Counted from the stretch's first letter, positions 1 to 7,635 are shown. The stretch is DNA of 48,717 bases from Castellaniella sp. UBA6218 (GCA_002421865.1 DISE01000054.1:1-48717), one strand, 5' to 3'. Notes: generated by a model not told the origin, from the letters alone. A program made the numbers and translations.

Positions 1-162
1 CGCTACGCCGCGCTGCACGCGCAGACGTATGGCGAGGCGGTCGATGCCGAGAAGTTGATCCCGCACATGCTGGAGGCGTTCATGGCGGCGGATCGGGGAT
101 TCAGGCGGGGCAGGGGAGACGACAAGCAACCGTCTTTCCGCGCCGTTGCGCCGAAGGGATGA
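1..162 (+). CDS. DUF2274 domain protein, C-terminal part (5' end outside window)
   Basis: Frame 1 is open from the first base to a TGA at 160-162, giving 53 residues. The pattern Tyr-Ala-Ala-Leu, then an Ile-Pro-His-Met-Leu-Glu-Ala-Phe-Met-Ala-Ala-Asp-Arg-Gly-Phe stretch and a basic tail, is what I know from the end of DUF2274 proteins. These are small proteins encoded right after trbI in conjugation clusters of integrative elements. Their function is not known. It marks the region to the left as a conjugative transfer module. Recognition is from memory of the family and only the C-terminal half is visible. Confidence 0.6.
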   Translation, partial: RYAALHAQTYGEAVDAEKLIPHMLEAFMAADRGFRRGRGDDKQPSFRAVAPKG

Positions 163-220
163 GATTTTGGATGTGTTGCCATTGTCGTATCCAAACTACG
201 ACTGGGTGCGCCATGTCAAA

Positions 221-248
221 TTGACTTCCGCTTGGGAAAGTTGTAAAA
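221..248 (+). promoter_or_regulatory. Probable promoter of the first abiE operon
   Basis: TTGACT (221-226) matches the -35 consensus at five of six positions. An AT-rich -10-like segment (TGTAAAA, 242-248) follows after 15-16 bases. The predicted transcription start would fall at about 254-257, at the abiEi ATG (257), so the message would have almost no leader. This fits the lack of a Shine-Dalgarno sequence before the ATG. The promoter is inferred from sequence only. Confidence 0.4.
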
Positions 249-268
249 GTCGCAGTATGGCTGCGACT
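248..268. promoter_or_regulatory. Perfect inverted repeat across the abiEi start codon (probable AbiEi operator)
   Basis: AGTCGCAG (248-255) and CTGCGACT (261-268) are perfect reverse complements around a 5-base centre that contains the ATG (257-259). AbiEi antitoxins are known to repress their own operon by binding inverted repeats in the promoter. Here the repeat covers the predicted transcription start and the initiation codon, so binding would block transcription. Confidence 0.6.
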
Positions 269-994
269 AATTCAAGTAAGCTAAACGCGCTCTACACCCG
301 GCTGGCACCGGGTACGCCGCTGACCTCGGAGGACTTGGCGACGCTGGGCATCTCTGCCGACCTAGCCGTTCACTACGTCCGGGCAGGGTGGCTCACACGG
401 CTGGCGCGGGGAGTTTTCTGCCGTCCGAACGACGTCCCGGCGCTCCATCCCAGCCTGCTGTTGTTGCAGCGCCAAGTCGAGGGGCTGCACGTCGGCGGCA
501 AGTCCGCGTTGGACTGGTATGGCGTGCGGCAGTACGTGTCGCAGCAGCCCGTGTTGCACCTGTATGGCTGGACGGCAGGGCGCTTGCCGGAATGGTTTAC
601 CGAGCGTTTTCCAGCCGAGTACCATCGCAAGCGCTTGTTCGACGAGCAGCCGGACGCCTTGTTGCACGTCGGCCCGTTCGAGCAGCGCAGTGGGGCGCCG
701 CAGGTGTCGGCGCCGGAGCGCGCCTTGCTGGAACTGTTGAGTGAGGTTGGCGTGCGCCAGCCCTTGCAGGAAGCCCGCGAACTCGTCGAAAGCGCGTACA
801 GCCTGCGCGCCGACGTGCTGCGCGAGCTGTTGCAGCATTGCACAAGCGTCAAGACTGTGCGGCTGTGCCTGCAACTCGGCCGTGAAACATCGCTGCCGTG
901 GGCGGCCAAGCTCGATCCGGCCACGCTGCCGACGGGTAGTGATCGGCCCTGGGTGTCTCGATCAACCGATGGTTTGCTGGTGCTCAAGCCATGA
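257..994 (+). CDS. abiEi: AbiEi-type antitoxin and autorepressor (module 1)
   Basis: 245 residues. The N-terminal winged-helix part (about residues 1-90, with LTSEDLATLGISADLAVHYV followed by a Gly-Trp-Leu-Thr-Arg-Leu-Ala-Arg-Gly-Val-Phe segment) is typical of AbiEi antitoxins, followed by the C-terminal antitoxin domain. The family represses its own operon and neutralises the AbiEii nucleotidyltransferase (type IV toxin-antitoxin, phage abortive infection). The ATG at 257 was chosen because the longer frame back to 146 runs through the end of the previous gene and the promoter. There is no Shine-Dalgarno sequence, and leaderless translation is likely. The stop overlaps the toxin start in an ATGA (991-994), so the two are translationally coupled. 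Confidence 0.88.
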   Translation: MAATNSSKLNALYTRLAPGTPLTSEDLATLGISADLAVHYVRAGWLTRLARGVFCRPNDVPALHPSLLLLQRQVEGLHVGGKSALDWYGVRQYVSQQPVLHLYGWTAGRLPEWFTERFPAEYHRKRLFDEQPDALLHVGPFEQRSGAPQVSAPERALLELLSEVGVRQPLQEARELVESAYSLRADVLRELLQHCTSVKTVRLCLQLGRETSLPWAAKLDPATLPTGSDRPWVSRSTDGLLVLKP

Positions 995-1911
995 ACCAGA
1001 CCTGGCTCGATACCGCACGCCTGCTGACCCAGGTGGCGCCGTTGGTGTTCGTGGATGACACCTTTGCCCTGAAGGGCGGCACGGCGATCAATCTGTTCGT
1101 GCGCGACATGCCGCGCTTGTCGGTCGATCTCGATTTGGTCTTTCCCGATCACACGCTGCCGCGCGACGAGGCGTTGGCGCGCATCAACGAGGTCATCCGG
1201 CAGGCTGCCGAGCGGTTGAAGAAGCGAGGATTCCAGACGTACGCGCCTGCGGCGGCGGCAGGGGAGACGAAGCTGCTGGTGCGCCGCGGCTCCATCCAGG
1301 TCAAGGTCGAAGTCAACTTCGTCATGCGCGGCACGGTGCAGCCGGTGCACCGCGCTTCGCTGACGCCGATGGCTCGTGACGTGTTGATGGCTGATCTGGA
1401 GATTCCGGTGGTGTCGCTGGAAGACGTGTACGGCGGCAAGCTGGTGGCGGCGCTCGATCGGCAGCACCCGCGTGATCTGTTCGACGTGATGCAGCTCTTT
1501 GCACACGAGGGCATCACGCCCGGCATCCGGCGTGCCTTCGTGGTCTACCTGGCCAGCAGCAACCGGCCGATCCATGAGGTGTTGTTCACGCCGCTGCGGG
1601 ACATCCAGCACGACTACGAGCACAACTTCCAAGGCATGACGGCCGAGCCCGTGCCGCTCGATGCGCTGCTGGCTGCCCGCGAGCGCATGGTGTGCGAAGT
1701 CCAGCAGGGCTTGAACGACGACGAGCGGTGCTTCTTGCTGTCGCTGGCCGCCGGCACGCCGCAGTGGTCATTGATGGGCATCGCGCACCTCGAACAACTG
1801 CCGGGCATCCGCTGGAAGCTGCACAACCTGGCGCAGTTGCAGAAGGCCGATGCGAAGAAGTTTTCCGAGCAGGCCGACTTGCTCGCCACGCGACTGGCTG
1901 CGGTATCCTAA
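991..1911 (+). CDS. abiEii: AbiEii nucleotidyltransferase toxin (module 1)
   Basis: 306 residues, of the AbiEii/AbiGii toxin family (DUF1814-type nucleotidyltransferases). The nucleotide-binding motif KGGTAINLF begins at residue 28, and the following RLSVDLDLVF carries the two metal-binding aspartates of a DNA-polymerase-beta-like fold. Further family landmarks are the Gly-Gly-Lys-Leu-Val-Ala-Ala-Leu and HPRDLFDV segments near residues 150-170. The C-terminal LPGIRWKLHNLAQL segment is shared with the second copy downstream. The toxin would arrest growth by nucleotidyl transfer to RNA or nucleotides, and the cognate antitoxin lies immediately upstream with a 4-base overlap. The protein looks complete, with all motifs present. 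Confidence 0.9.
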   Translation: MNQTWLDTARLLTQVAPLVFVDDTFALKGGTAINLFVRDMPRLSVDLDLVFPDHTLPRDEALARINEVIRQAAERLKKRGFQTYAPAAAAGETKLLVRRGSIQVKVEVNFVMRGTVQPVHRASLTPMARDVLMADLEIPVVSLEDVYGGKLVAALDRQHPRDLFDVMQLFAHEGITPGIRRAFVVYLASSNRPIHEVLFTPLRDIQHDYEHNFQGMTAEPVPLDALLAARERMVCEVQQGLNDDERCFLLSLAAGTPQWSLMGIAHLEQLPGIRWKLHNLAQLQKADAKKFSEQADLLATRLAAVS

Positions 1912-1972
1912 ACGCTGATTGATGATGAGACGATGCCGCGTAAACCCGCGCCAGCAAAGGACCTGTTTTTCT

Positions 1973-2340
1973 GACGGTAAAAGCGACGGTAACGGCCTAT
2001 GTCGATCAAAGCAAATCCCTTTAACCACGCGGACTTGCGTGAGCTGTTGATGATCGAGTGGGAGTGAAATCAGGTCCTTCGGGGACTATCGTGACCTATC
2101 GAAAAACTGTCGTAACGTGTTGATTTAGAAAGAAATACATCACGGAAGCTATCGGTGGCTATCGCCGACCAGCAAAACGGATTGGCGGTAGAGGTGACGG
2201 TAGAAACCGGAGGCCGGATTAAGACCCTCCCGTTTACTATCCAGACCAAACCGGTCTTTGACGGTAAATCACTCCTCAGGAAAGCTTGTTTCATGCGGCT
2301 TTCCGAGCATCAGCAGGTCTCCTGACCCCTGACGGTAAAA
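1973..2340 (+). repeat. Five GACGGTA direct repeats in an attachment-like region
   Basis: The 457-base gap between the first abiE operon and the integrase relic has no convincing gene. It holds GACGGTA at 1973-1979, 1985-1991, 2196-2202, 2260-2266 and 2331-2337, three of them continuing as GACGGTAAA. Between them lie four CTATCG copies (about 2085-2180). Short repeats in the same orientation beside an integrase gene are typical arm-type integrase sites of an attP region. The core crossover site cannot be identified from one end alone. Confidence 0.5.
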
Positions 2341-2368
2341 GCCGTCATGAACAGGAGGAAAAACCTCG

Positions 2369-2800
2369 ATGCTTACCGACACCGCACTGCGCAATCTCAA
2401 GCCTAAGTCCAAGATTTACAAGGCTTCCGACCGCGACGGGATGTGCGTGACGGTATCGCCCGCCGGTACCGTCACCTTCCGCTACGATTACCGTCTCAAC
2501 GGGCGCCGTGAGACCCTGACCATCGGTCGCTACGACCCTGGCGGCATCTCCTTGGCTCTGGCCCGCGAAAAGCTGCTCGACGCCAAGACGGTCGTCGCTG
2601 CTGGCCGTTCCCCGGCGCTGGAGAAGCAGCGCGAGAAGCGCAGGCTCACTGCAGCCAAGAACTTCGGCGATGTAGCGCTCAAGTGGCTGGCGGACGCCAG
2701 GATGGCCGACAGCACGCGCGCGGGGCGCCTGCCACTGCCGTGCACGTCCGCGACATCGTGAAGCAGGTCTATGCCTTTGCCATCCTGCATGGAGAGCCGC
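2369..2800 (+). pseudogene. P4-type integrase relic with internal deletion and lost catalytic domain
   Basis: The frame from ATG 2369 opens with MLTDTALRNLKPKSKIYK and a DUF4102-type arm-binding domain (GRRETLTIGRY, then SLALAREKLLDAK), as in tyrosine integrases of ICEs. A Shine-Dalgarno AGGAGG lies at about 2352-2357. After ADSTRA (about 2722) the reading shifts: from 2719 another frame reads RGAPATAVHVRDIVKQVYAF and ILHGE, the normal continuation of the core-binding domain but roughly 35-45 residues too early. This indicates an internal deletion that also changed frame. After about 2800 the similarity stops, and the catalytic domain with its Arg-His-Arg-Tyr residues is absent. The out-of-frame product ends at 2761. 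The element can no longer move by this enzyme. Confidence 0.8.
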
Positions 2801-2862
2801 ATGATGACCGTATCGAGACTCTCTGTCGGCGACCAGCGCAAGGTTTGCGAACATGACGAAAT

Positions 2863-2879
2863 GATCACTCTAAGTGATC
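2863..2879. repeat. Short perfect inverted repeat upstream of the second abiE operon
   Basis: GATCACT (2863-2869), CTA, AGTGATC (2873-2879), followed by TTTT on the plus strand. It could be a weak terminator for upstream transcription or a protein-binding site. The 7-base AT-rich stem is too weak to decide. Confidence 0.3.
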
Positions 2880-2910
2880 TTTTGAGTTCCTTGTCAAACA
2901 GGTCGATCTT

Positions 2911-2937
2911 TGCGAAGGTTTATAAATATGTTATTTT
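2911..2937 (+). promoter_or_regulatory. Probable promoter of the second abiE operon
   Basis: TTGCGA (2911-2916), a 16-base spacer and TATTTT (2932-2937) form a plausible sigma-70 promoter. The start point would be about 2943-2945, at the ATG (2945). As in module 1 no Shine-Dalgarno sequence is present, so a leaderless transcript is likely. Confidence 0.35.
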
Positions 2938-2959
2938 GAGCACCATGGATGCTCAAAAT
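2933..2959. promoter_or_regulatory. Perfect 10-base inverted repeat across the second abiEi start codon
   Basis: ATTTTGAGCA (2933-2942) and TGCTCAAAAT (2950-2959) pair perfectly around a 7-base centre containing the ATG at 2945. The position relative to the start codon is the same as in module 1, but the sequence is entirely different. It is the likely operator of this module's own AbiEi. Confidence 0.6.
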
Positions 2960-3766
2960 TCAGGAAAGCTGAACCGTTTGCTGGCCGAACTGGGTGATAC
3001 GCGCCTGGTATCCAGCCGTTGGCTACGGGCGCACGGTTACTCCAACAGCCTTGTGGCGCGCTACGTGGGCAGCGGCTGGCTGGTGTCGCCGGCGCGTGGC
3101 GTCTACATGCGTAGGGGCGGGCGGCTGCAATGGGATGGAGTGGTCCGCAGCCTGCAGGTCGGGGAGGGTATACCGCTGCACGTCGGGGGACGCTTCGCAC
3201 TCAGCCTGCAGGGCCACGAGCACTACCTGCGCCTGGGTGATGCCGGGACGATCACGCTGTATGGGCCACAGCAGCCGCCGGGCTGGTTGGGCAAGCTGTC
3301 ACTGGAGCAACGCTTCGAGTTCCTAGGCAAGGGTCCGTTCGATCTGCCGGCCGTGCCCGTCACTGCGGAAGTCTCCGAGAAGTCGTTGTCGGAAGCAGGC
3401 CTGGCTTGGCACTCTGTGGCACCGGGGACAGATGCCCTGGTCTGCTCGACGCCCGAGCGGGCCATGCTGGAACTGTGCGACAGCGTATCGGATGCGGCAA
3501 GGGTCTATGAGGCCGATGCGCTGATGCAGGCCATGACCACGCTGCGGCCACAGCGCGTCGGCCTGATGCTGCGGCATTGCCGCAGCATCAAGGCCAAGCG
3601 GCTGTTTCTGGCCCTGGCCGAGCGCCATCGGCATGCGTGGCTGTCGCACGTGCCCCTGGAGGGCGTTGATCTGGGCCGTGGCAAGCGTGCGTTGGTGCCC
3701 AGCGGACGCCTGCATCCGACCTACCAGATCACCTTGCCGGGAGACCTCGATGAGCACCTGGCTTGA
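2945..3766 (+). CDS. abiEi: AbiEi-type antitoxin and autorepressor (module 2)
   Basis: 273 residues. The N-terminal winged helix (LVSSRWLRAHGYSNSLVARY, then Gly-Ser-Gly-Trp-Leu and Ala-Arg-Gly-Val-Tyr) and the C-terminal antitoxin domain (SLQGHEHYLRL, TPERAMLELCD, RHCRSIKAKRLFLALAER) parallel module 1, but overall identity looks low, so this is a separate lineage and not a recent duplicate. ATG 2945 was chosen because it sits in the operator at the same place as in module 1; the frame extending back to 2771 crosses the integrase relic. It overlaps the toxin gene by 17 bases. Confidence 0.87.
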   Translation: MDAQNSGKLNRLLAELGDTRLVSSRWLRAHGYSNSLVARYVGSGWLVSPARGVYMRRGGRLQWDGVVRSLQVGEGIPLHVGGRFALSLQGHEHYLRLGDAGTITLYGPQQPPGWLGKLSLEQRFEFLGKGPFDLPAVPVTAEVSEKSLSEAGLAWHSVAPGTDALVCSTPERAMLELCDSVSDAARVYEADALMQAMTTLRPQRVGLMLRHCRSIKAKRLFLALAERHRHAWLSHVPLEGVDLGRGKRALVPSGRLHPTYQITLPGDLDEHLA

Positions 3767-4709
3767 CCACTGGGACCGGCGCTACACGGACCGCGTGCGG
3801 CTGCTGGTCGGGATCCTGCCGATTTTGGCCTCGGAGCCGGGCTTTGCACTCAAGGGCGGCACGGCCATCAACCTGTTCGAGCACGATCTGCCGCGCCTGT
3901 CGGTGGACATCGATCTGGCTTGGTTGCCGGTGCACGACTATGCCGAAGATGCGAAGCTGATCGCTGAAGCGCTCGGGCGGTTGGCCGATGCGTTGCGCGC
4001 CCGGCCCCTGAAATTGCAGGTGCAGACCTCAGCGGGTGAGGGCGGGGCGGTCACTCGCTTGGTGGCCAGTCGCGGCCGCGCGCGCGTGCAGATCGAGACG
4101 ACGCCGGTCATGCGTGGCACGGTGCATCCGGTGCGAACCATGGTCGTGCGGCCACGGGTGGAGGAGGCCTTCGGCTTTGCCGAGGTGCAGGTGCTGGCGT
4201 TCGCCGACATCTATGCCGGCAAGCTGGCGGCTGCGCTGTCGCGGCAGCACCCGCGTGATCTCTTCGACGTGGGCCTGCTGCTGGAGGATGAACGCGCGGA
4301 TGCGGGTCTCTGGCGAGCCTTTCTCGTGTACCTGACGTGCAGTCCCAAGCCGGCCTGGGAAATGCTGGCGCCACGTGTGCCCACGGATTTCGAGGCTACC
4401 TTCGAGGCCCATTTCAAGGGCATGACGTCCGAGCCCATCAGCGTGGCTGCCTTGCTGGAAAGCCGCGAGCGCCTGTTGGCGCGCGTAGCGCATTGGCTGG
4501 ATGGGCCGTCGCGAGCCTTTCTGCAATCCGTTGAGGATGAGAAGCCGGATTTCAGTTTGATCGGACTTGCCCATGCGGCCGAGTTGCCGGGTGTGCGGCG
4601 CAAGCTGCACAACCTGGCGCAGCGCACAGCGGCCAAGCGTGCGGCAGATCGCCAGCAGCTTGACGAAACGCTGGCGCGGATCGCCGGTGCAGATGACGAA
4701 GGAGGCTGA
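3750..4709 (+). CDS. abiEii: AbiEii nucleotidyltransferase toxin (module 2)
   Basis: 319 residues. KGGTAINLF begins at residue 35 and RLSVDIDLAW follows with the metal-binding aspartates. FADIYAGKLAAALSRQHPRD and the C-terminal LPGVRRKLHNLAQ segment match the module 1 toxin. ATG 3750 lies inside the end of abiEi, with a 17-base overlap, which gives a protein aligned at its N terminus with the family; an earlier start in the same frame (3633) would be almost entirely within abiEi. The protein is intact by all visible motifs. Two different AbiE systems within 4 kb suggest that they were collected on the same element. Confidence 0.88.
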   Translation: MSTWLDHWDRRYTDRVRLLVGILPILASEPGFALKGGTAINLFEHDLPRLSVDIDLAWLPVHDYAEDAKLIAEALGRLADALRARPLKLQVQTSAGEGGAVTRLVASRGRARVQIETTPVMRGTVHPVRTMVVRPRVEEAFGFAEVQVLAFADIYAGKLAAALSRQHPRDLFDVGLLLEDERADAGLWRAFLVYLTCSPKPAWEMLAPRVPTDFEATFEAHFKGMTSEPISVAALLESRERLLARVAHWLDGPSRAFLQSVEDEKPDFSLIGLAHAAELPGVRRKLHNLAQRTAAKRAADRQQLDETLARIAGADDEGG

Positions 4710-4713
4710 CGCG

Positions 4714-4956
4714 ATGGTTCACGATTTCACACTGGTCTATGCACTGGACTCGGGCATGGGGTCGCAGGAGGAAGTCCTTCGCCAAGTGGCCGACAGCGAC
4801 TGCGCCGATGCCACGGTCGGCTTGGGGCGGCCAGGTCATGTCGGCCTGGCTTTCAGCAGGGCGGCGAGCCACCGCGATGCTGTGGTCACGCTTGCCACGG
4901 CGCAGATGGCGCAAGCGCTGCCTGGGGCTGTGCTGATCCGAGTGGATGCCGCGTAG
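4714..4956 (+). CDS. Small protein, probably a truncated HTH-associated element protein
   Basis: 80 residues beginning MVHDFTLVYAL. A strong AAGGAGG lies 8 bases before the ATG, and the gene starts 4 bases after the abiEii stop, so it should be translated. The pattern (a ferredoxin-like fold with ATVGLGRPGHVGLAFSR and AQALPGAVLI) recalls the N-terminal domain of somewhat longer proteins that continue into a helix-turn-helix segment; that part is missing here, and the reading ends after VLIRVDAA. It is probably a truncated copy. Its role is unknown. The match to that family is from memory and is tentative. Confidence 0.5.
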   Translation: MVHDFTLVYALDSGMGSQEEVLRQVADSDCADATVGLGRPGHVGLAFSRAASHRDAVVTLATAQMAQALPGAVLIRVDAA

Positions 4957-5034
4957 CCGCTCCAGACATTTGATGGTGACGTCATCATCGAACAGGGCGG
5001 TGGCCTTTGCCTTGTCGCTGCCTTTCAATCTGCA

Positions 5035-5344
5035 GAACTTGCAGATTTGCTGAAGTCCATCGGGCGCGATTGTGTGGGCGCCGTTCAGATCCTGGAGGAG
5101 GACGAGGCGCCCACCGACTTCGACCGGGTCGAAGGCGTGCCCCTGGCCGAACAACAGCACCGTGCAGAAGGTCGGCTATGCATCGACTGCAGAGCCGGTC
5201 ATCGAGGAAATCCTTGCCCGGACCCCGGCGGCCATTGCCGAAGTGAAAGCCGATCTGCCGCAGGACTTCTCACCGCGTGTCCGCGATGCCATCCTGGGCG
5301 GGCTTGAGCAGGCGGCCCGGACACTGGACGGGATGGCGCCGTAA
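5035..5344 (+). pseudogene. hipA: hipA kinase relic (two joined fragments in different frames)
   Basis: From about 5035 one frame reads LADLLKSIGRDCVGAVQ and then DFDRVEGVPLAEQ, the IGRDCVGAVQ motif of the HipA N-terminal subdomain. At about 5160 the similarity jumps to another frame (+1) that reads KVGYASTAEPVIEEILARTP, then LPQDFSPRVRDAILGGLEQA, and ends at 5344; this is the extreme C terminus of HipA-like kinases. The whole catalytic core between the two pieces is missing. The 78 bases from 4957 to 5034 have no recognisable gene. HipA is the toxin kinase of HipBA systems. This copy cannot be functional. Confidence 0.7.
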
Positions 5345-5355
5345 TCAGCGGGCGG

Positions 5356-6054
5356 CTACCAAGGCAGGCGCTGGCCGTCGTAGGCCCAGAAGCCGCCGCT
5401 GTCTTCAGGCTGCAAGCCGTCGATCACCGCCAACAGGTCGCGCGCGGCGTCGCGGGCGGGCCGCTTGGCCTTTGCACCGCGAAACGGGGCTGAAAGCGCC
5501 GATTCCACGGTGCCTGGGTGCAGTGCCGCGACGATCGACCGGGGGTGGGTGCGCGCCAGTTCTATGGCTGCAGTCTTCACCACCATGTTCAGCGCCGCCT
5601 TGGAGGCGCGGTAGCTGTACCAGCCACCGAGGCGGTTGTCGCCAATGCTGCCGACTTTGGCGGAAAGCACGGCCAGCACGCTGCGTTCGCCGCGCGCCAG
5701 TTGAGGGGCGAAGTGCGCCATCGTCAGGGCCGGCCCGATGGTGTTGATGGCAAAGCTGGCCGCCATGTGCTCCGGGTTCAGGTCGGCCAGGCGTTTTTCG
5801 GGCGTGCCCGTGGGTCCTTGCAGCATGCCGGTGGCAAGCAGCAGCAGGTTCCACGGGCCTTGTGATCGCAACGCGTGCGCCGCCTCCGCAATGCTGGCCG
5901 GGGCGTCGAAGTCCACCGCTGGCGTGCTGGCGCGTCCCAGCACCAGTACTTTGCCGCAGCATGGGTCTTCCCGAAGCTGGGCGGCGAGGGCGGCGCCAAT
6001 GGCGCCGGAGGCGCCCAGAACCAGTGCGCGATAGCCGGGCGGGAAAGAGTGCAT
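5356..6054 (-). CDS. SDR-family NAD(P)-dependent oxidoreductase
   Basis: 232 residues. The glycine motif GASGAIG lies near residue 15, and the catalytic pair is in WYSYRASKAALN (Tyr-x3-Lys), with a serine in VLSAKVGSIGDN. It belongs to the short-chain dehydrogenase branch similar to C-factor/csgA proteins often seen near photolyase genes. ATG 6054 was chosen because AAAGGA sits 6-8 bases upstream of it; an ATG at 6075 would add seven residues without a ribosome-binding site. It is the last gene of the photolyase operon, 24 bases after the FeS photolyase. The substrate is unknown. Confidence 0.82.
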   Translation of the reverse strand: MHSFPPGYRALVLGASGAIGAALAAQLREDPCCGKVLVLGRASTPAVDFDAPASIAEAAHALRSQGPWNLLLLATGMLQGPTGTPEKRLADLNPEHMAASFAINTIGPALTMAHFAPQLARGERSVLAVLSAKVGSIGDNRLGGWYSYRASKAALNMVVKTAAIELARTHPRSIVAALHPGTVESALSAPFRGAKAKRPARDAARDLLAVIDGLQPEDSGGFWAYDGQRLPW

Positions 6055-6078
6055 GTCGTGTCCTTTGGGGCGCATGGG

Positions 6079-7635
6079 TCAGAGGGTGTCCAGCCGTTCG
6101 CGCAACTGTCCGGCCTGTGAGCGCAGGGCTTCGCGCTGCGATTCGGACATTTTGTGCAACTGGCGGTACATCAGCGCCAGGCGCGGGTTGCCGGCCAGTG
6201 CTGGCTCGTGGCGCTCAAAAAAATCCCAGTACAGGGCGTTGAAAGGGCAGGCGCGCGCGCCGGTCTTTTGCCTGGGGTCGTAGGCGCAACCCTGGCAGTA
6301 GTCGCCCATGCGCTGCAGGTAGGCCGCGCTGCTGACGTAAGGCTTGGTGGCAATCACGCCGCCGTCGGCGCGCTGGCTCATGCCAAGGGTATTGGGCAGC
6401 TCCACCCATTCGAAGGCATCGATGTAGATGCCCAGGTACCAGCGGTGCAGCGCCTGCGGCTCCAGTCCGGCGAGCAGCGCGAAATTGCCGATCACCATCA
6501 GCCGCTGAATGTGGTGCGCATGCGCTGTTTTCAGCGACTGCGTGATGGCCAGGCGCAGGCAGCGCATGTGGGTGTCTCCGGTCCAGAACCAGCGTGGCAG
6601 CGGGGCGTGATGGTCCAGCGCGTTGTGCGACGCGTAACCGGGCATGTGCGCCCAGTAGATGCCGCGCACGTATTCGCGCCAGCCGATGATCTGGCGCACA
6701 AAACCTTCCACGGCGGCCAATGGCGCCAGGCCGGCGCGCCAGGCGGCTTCGGCGCGCCGCACCACCTCCAGCGGGTGCAGCATTTTCAGGTTGAGCGCGA
6801 ACGACAGCAGCGAATGGAACAGGCGCGGCGCCTCGGCCGCCAGCGCATCTTCGTAATCGCCAAAATGCGGCAGCGCCGTGGTGATGAAGGCGTCCAGACA
6901 GTCCAGGGCTTCGCTGCGGTTCAGAGGCCAGCGCAGCGCGGCGGCTTGCGGGTCGCCAAAGCTGCGCACCCCCGCGCGCCGGACCATGTCCCACAGATCG
7001 CTGTGGTCATGCAGGGGTCGCCAGTCTGCGGGCTCGGGAGGGGTGCCGGGCCAGCGCTTGCGGTTGTCGTGGTCAAAATTCCACTGCCCGCCGGCGGGAG
7101 CGCCGTCGGCGTCGAGCAACAGATTCCAGCGGCGGCGCATGTGGCGGTAAAAGTGCTCCATCAACCATTGCTTGCGCCCGCCCATCAGCGCGGCAAGGTC
7201 GCCGCGCCGTGTCAGAAAATGCTCGCTGTCGACCACTGCCCATTCCAGTGGCTGGGCGGCGCCCCAGGCCCGCAGCTGGGCGTCGAGCCGCCATTCGTCG
7301 GGTTGCTGCCATTCGATGCGCCGGGCGCCGTACTGAGCGGCCAGTCCGGTCAGGTTGCCTTCGATGGACTGACGGTTGCTGATGTCGTCCAGCGTCACAT
7401 AACGCACGCGATGGCCTTCCGCGCGCAGGTGACGCGCGAAATCGCGCATGGCGGCGAAAATGGCGAGGATTTTCTGCGCGTGGTGCAGCACATAATCGGT
7501 CTCCTGGCGCACCTCCATCAATACATAGACCACCTGCGCGTCCGTCTGGGAAAACCAGCTGTGGCCGGGATAAAGCTGGTCGCCCAGCACCAGGCGCAGG
7601 GTGTGGGCGTGAGCGGGCGTGGACGGGGCGTTCAT
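6079..7635 (-). CDS. phrB: FeS-cluster bacterial cryptochrome/(6-4)-type photolyase
   Basis: 518 residues. Four cysteines (359, 447, 450, 463) have the same spacing as the 4Fe-4S ligands of Agrobacterium PhrB, and the AHAHHIQRLMVIGNF segment carries the adjacent histidines needed for (6-4) photoproduct repair. The N-terminal LVLGDQLYPGHSWF segment is the antenna domain and the C-terminal half is the FAD domain. The enzyme should repair UV-induced (6-4) lesions using light. ATG 7635 was chosen because it forms an ATGA overlap with the cry-DASH stop; an ATG 12 bases upstream is possible. The assignment to the FeS-BCP family is firm, the exact lesion specificity is inferred. Confidence 0.92.
   Translation of the reverse strand: MNAPSTPAHAHTLRLVLGDQLYPGHSWFSQTDAQVVYVLMEVRQETDYVLHHAQKILAIFAAMRDFARHLRAEGHRVRYVTLDDISNRQSIEGNLTGLAAQYGARRIEWQQPDEWRLDAQLRAWGAAQPLEWAVVDSEHFLTRRGDLAALMGGRKQWLMEHFYRHMRRRWNLLLDADGAPAGGQWNFDHDNRKRWPGTPPEPADWRPLHDHSDLWDMVRRAGVRSFGDPQAAALRWPLNRSEALDCLDAFITTALPHFGDYEDALAAEAPRLFHSLLSFALNLKMLHPLEVVRRAEAAWRAGLAPLAAVEGFVRQIIGWREYVRGIYWAHMPGYASHNALDHHAPLPRWFWTGDTHMRCLRLAITQSLKTAHAHHIQRLMVIGNFALLAGLEPQALHRWYLGIYIDAFEWVELPNTLGMSQRADGGVIATKPYVSSAAYLQRMGDYCQGCAYDPRQKTGARACPFNALYWDFFERHEPALAGNPRLALMYRQLHKMSESQREALRSQAGQLRERLDTL

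Larger units (their letters stand above)
1..5344. mobile_element. Decayed end of an integrative conjugative element
   Basis: This stretch is a patchwork of mobile-element genes next to ordinary chromosomal genes that begin at 5356. It contains the end of a DUF2274 gene (usually the last gene of a trb-type conjugation cluster), two AbiE toxin-antitoxin operons, an attachment-like repeat region (1973-2340), an integrase gene with internal and 3' deletions, a truncated small gene and a hipA fragment. All of it reads on the plus strand. The right border is probably close to 5344, because the relic stops 11 bases before the stop codon of an intact chromosomal SDR gene. The left border is outside the window. 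The element type (Tn4371-like or another trb-carrying ICE) is an inference from DUF2274 plus a P4-type integrase. Confidence 0.6.

Noticed and set aside
1912..2368. tRNA gene as the integration target of the element
   Set aside because: No cloverleaf, TTCGA-type T loop or CCA end found in this gap; the repeats look like integrase sites instead.
4552..5160. Minus-strand frame of 202 codons over the abiEii end and hipA relic
   Set aside because: It has no family features, and the plus strand contains recognisable AbiEii and HipA motifs over the same bases.
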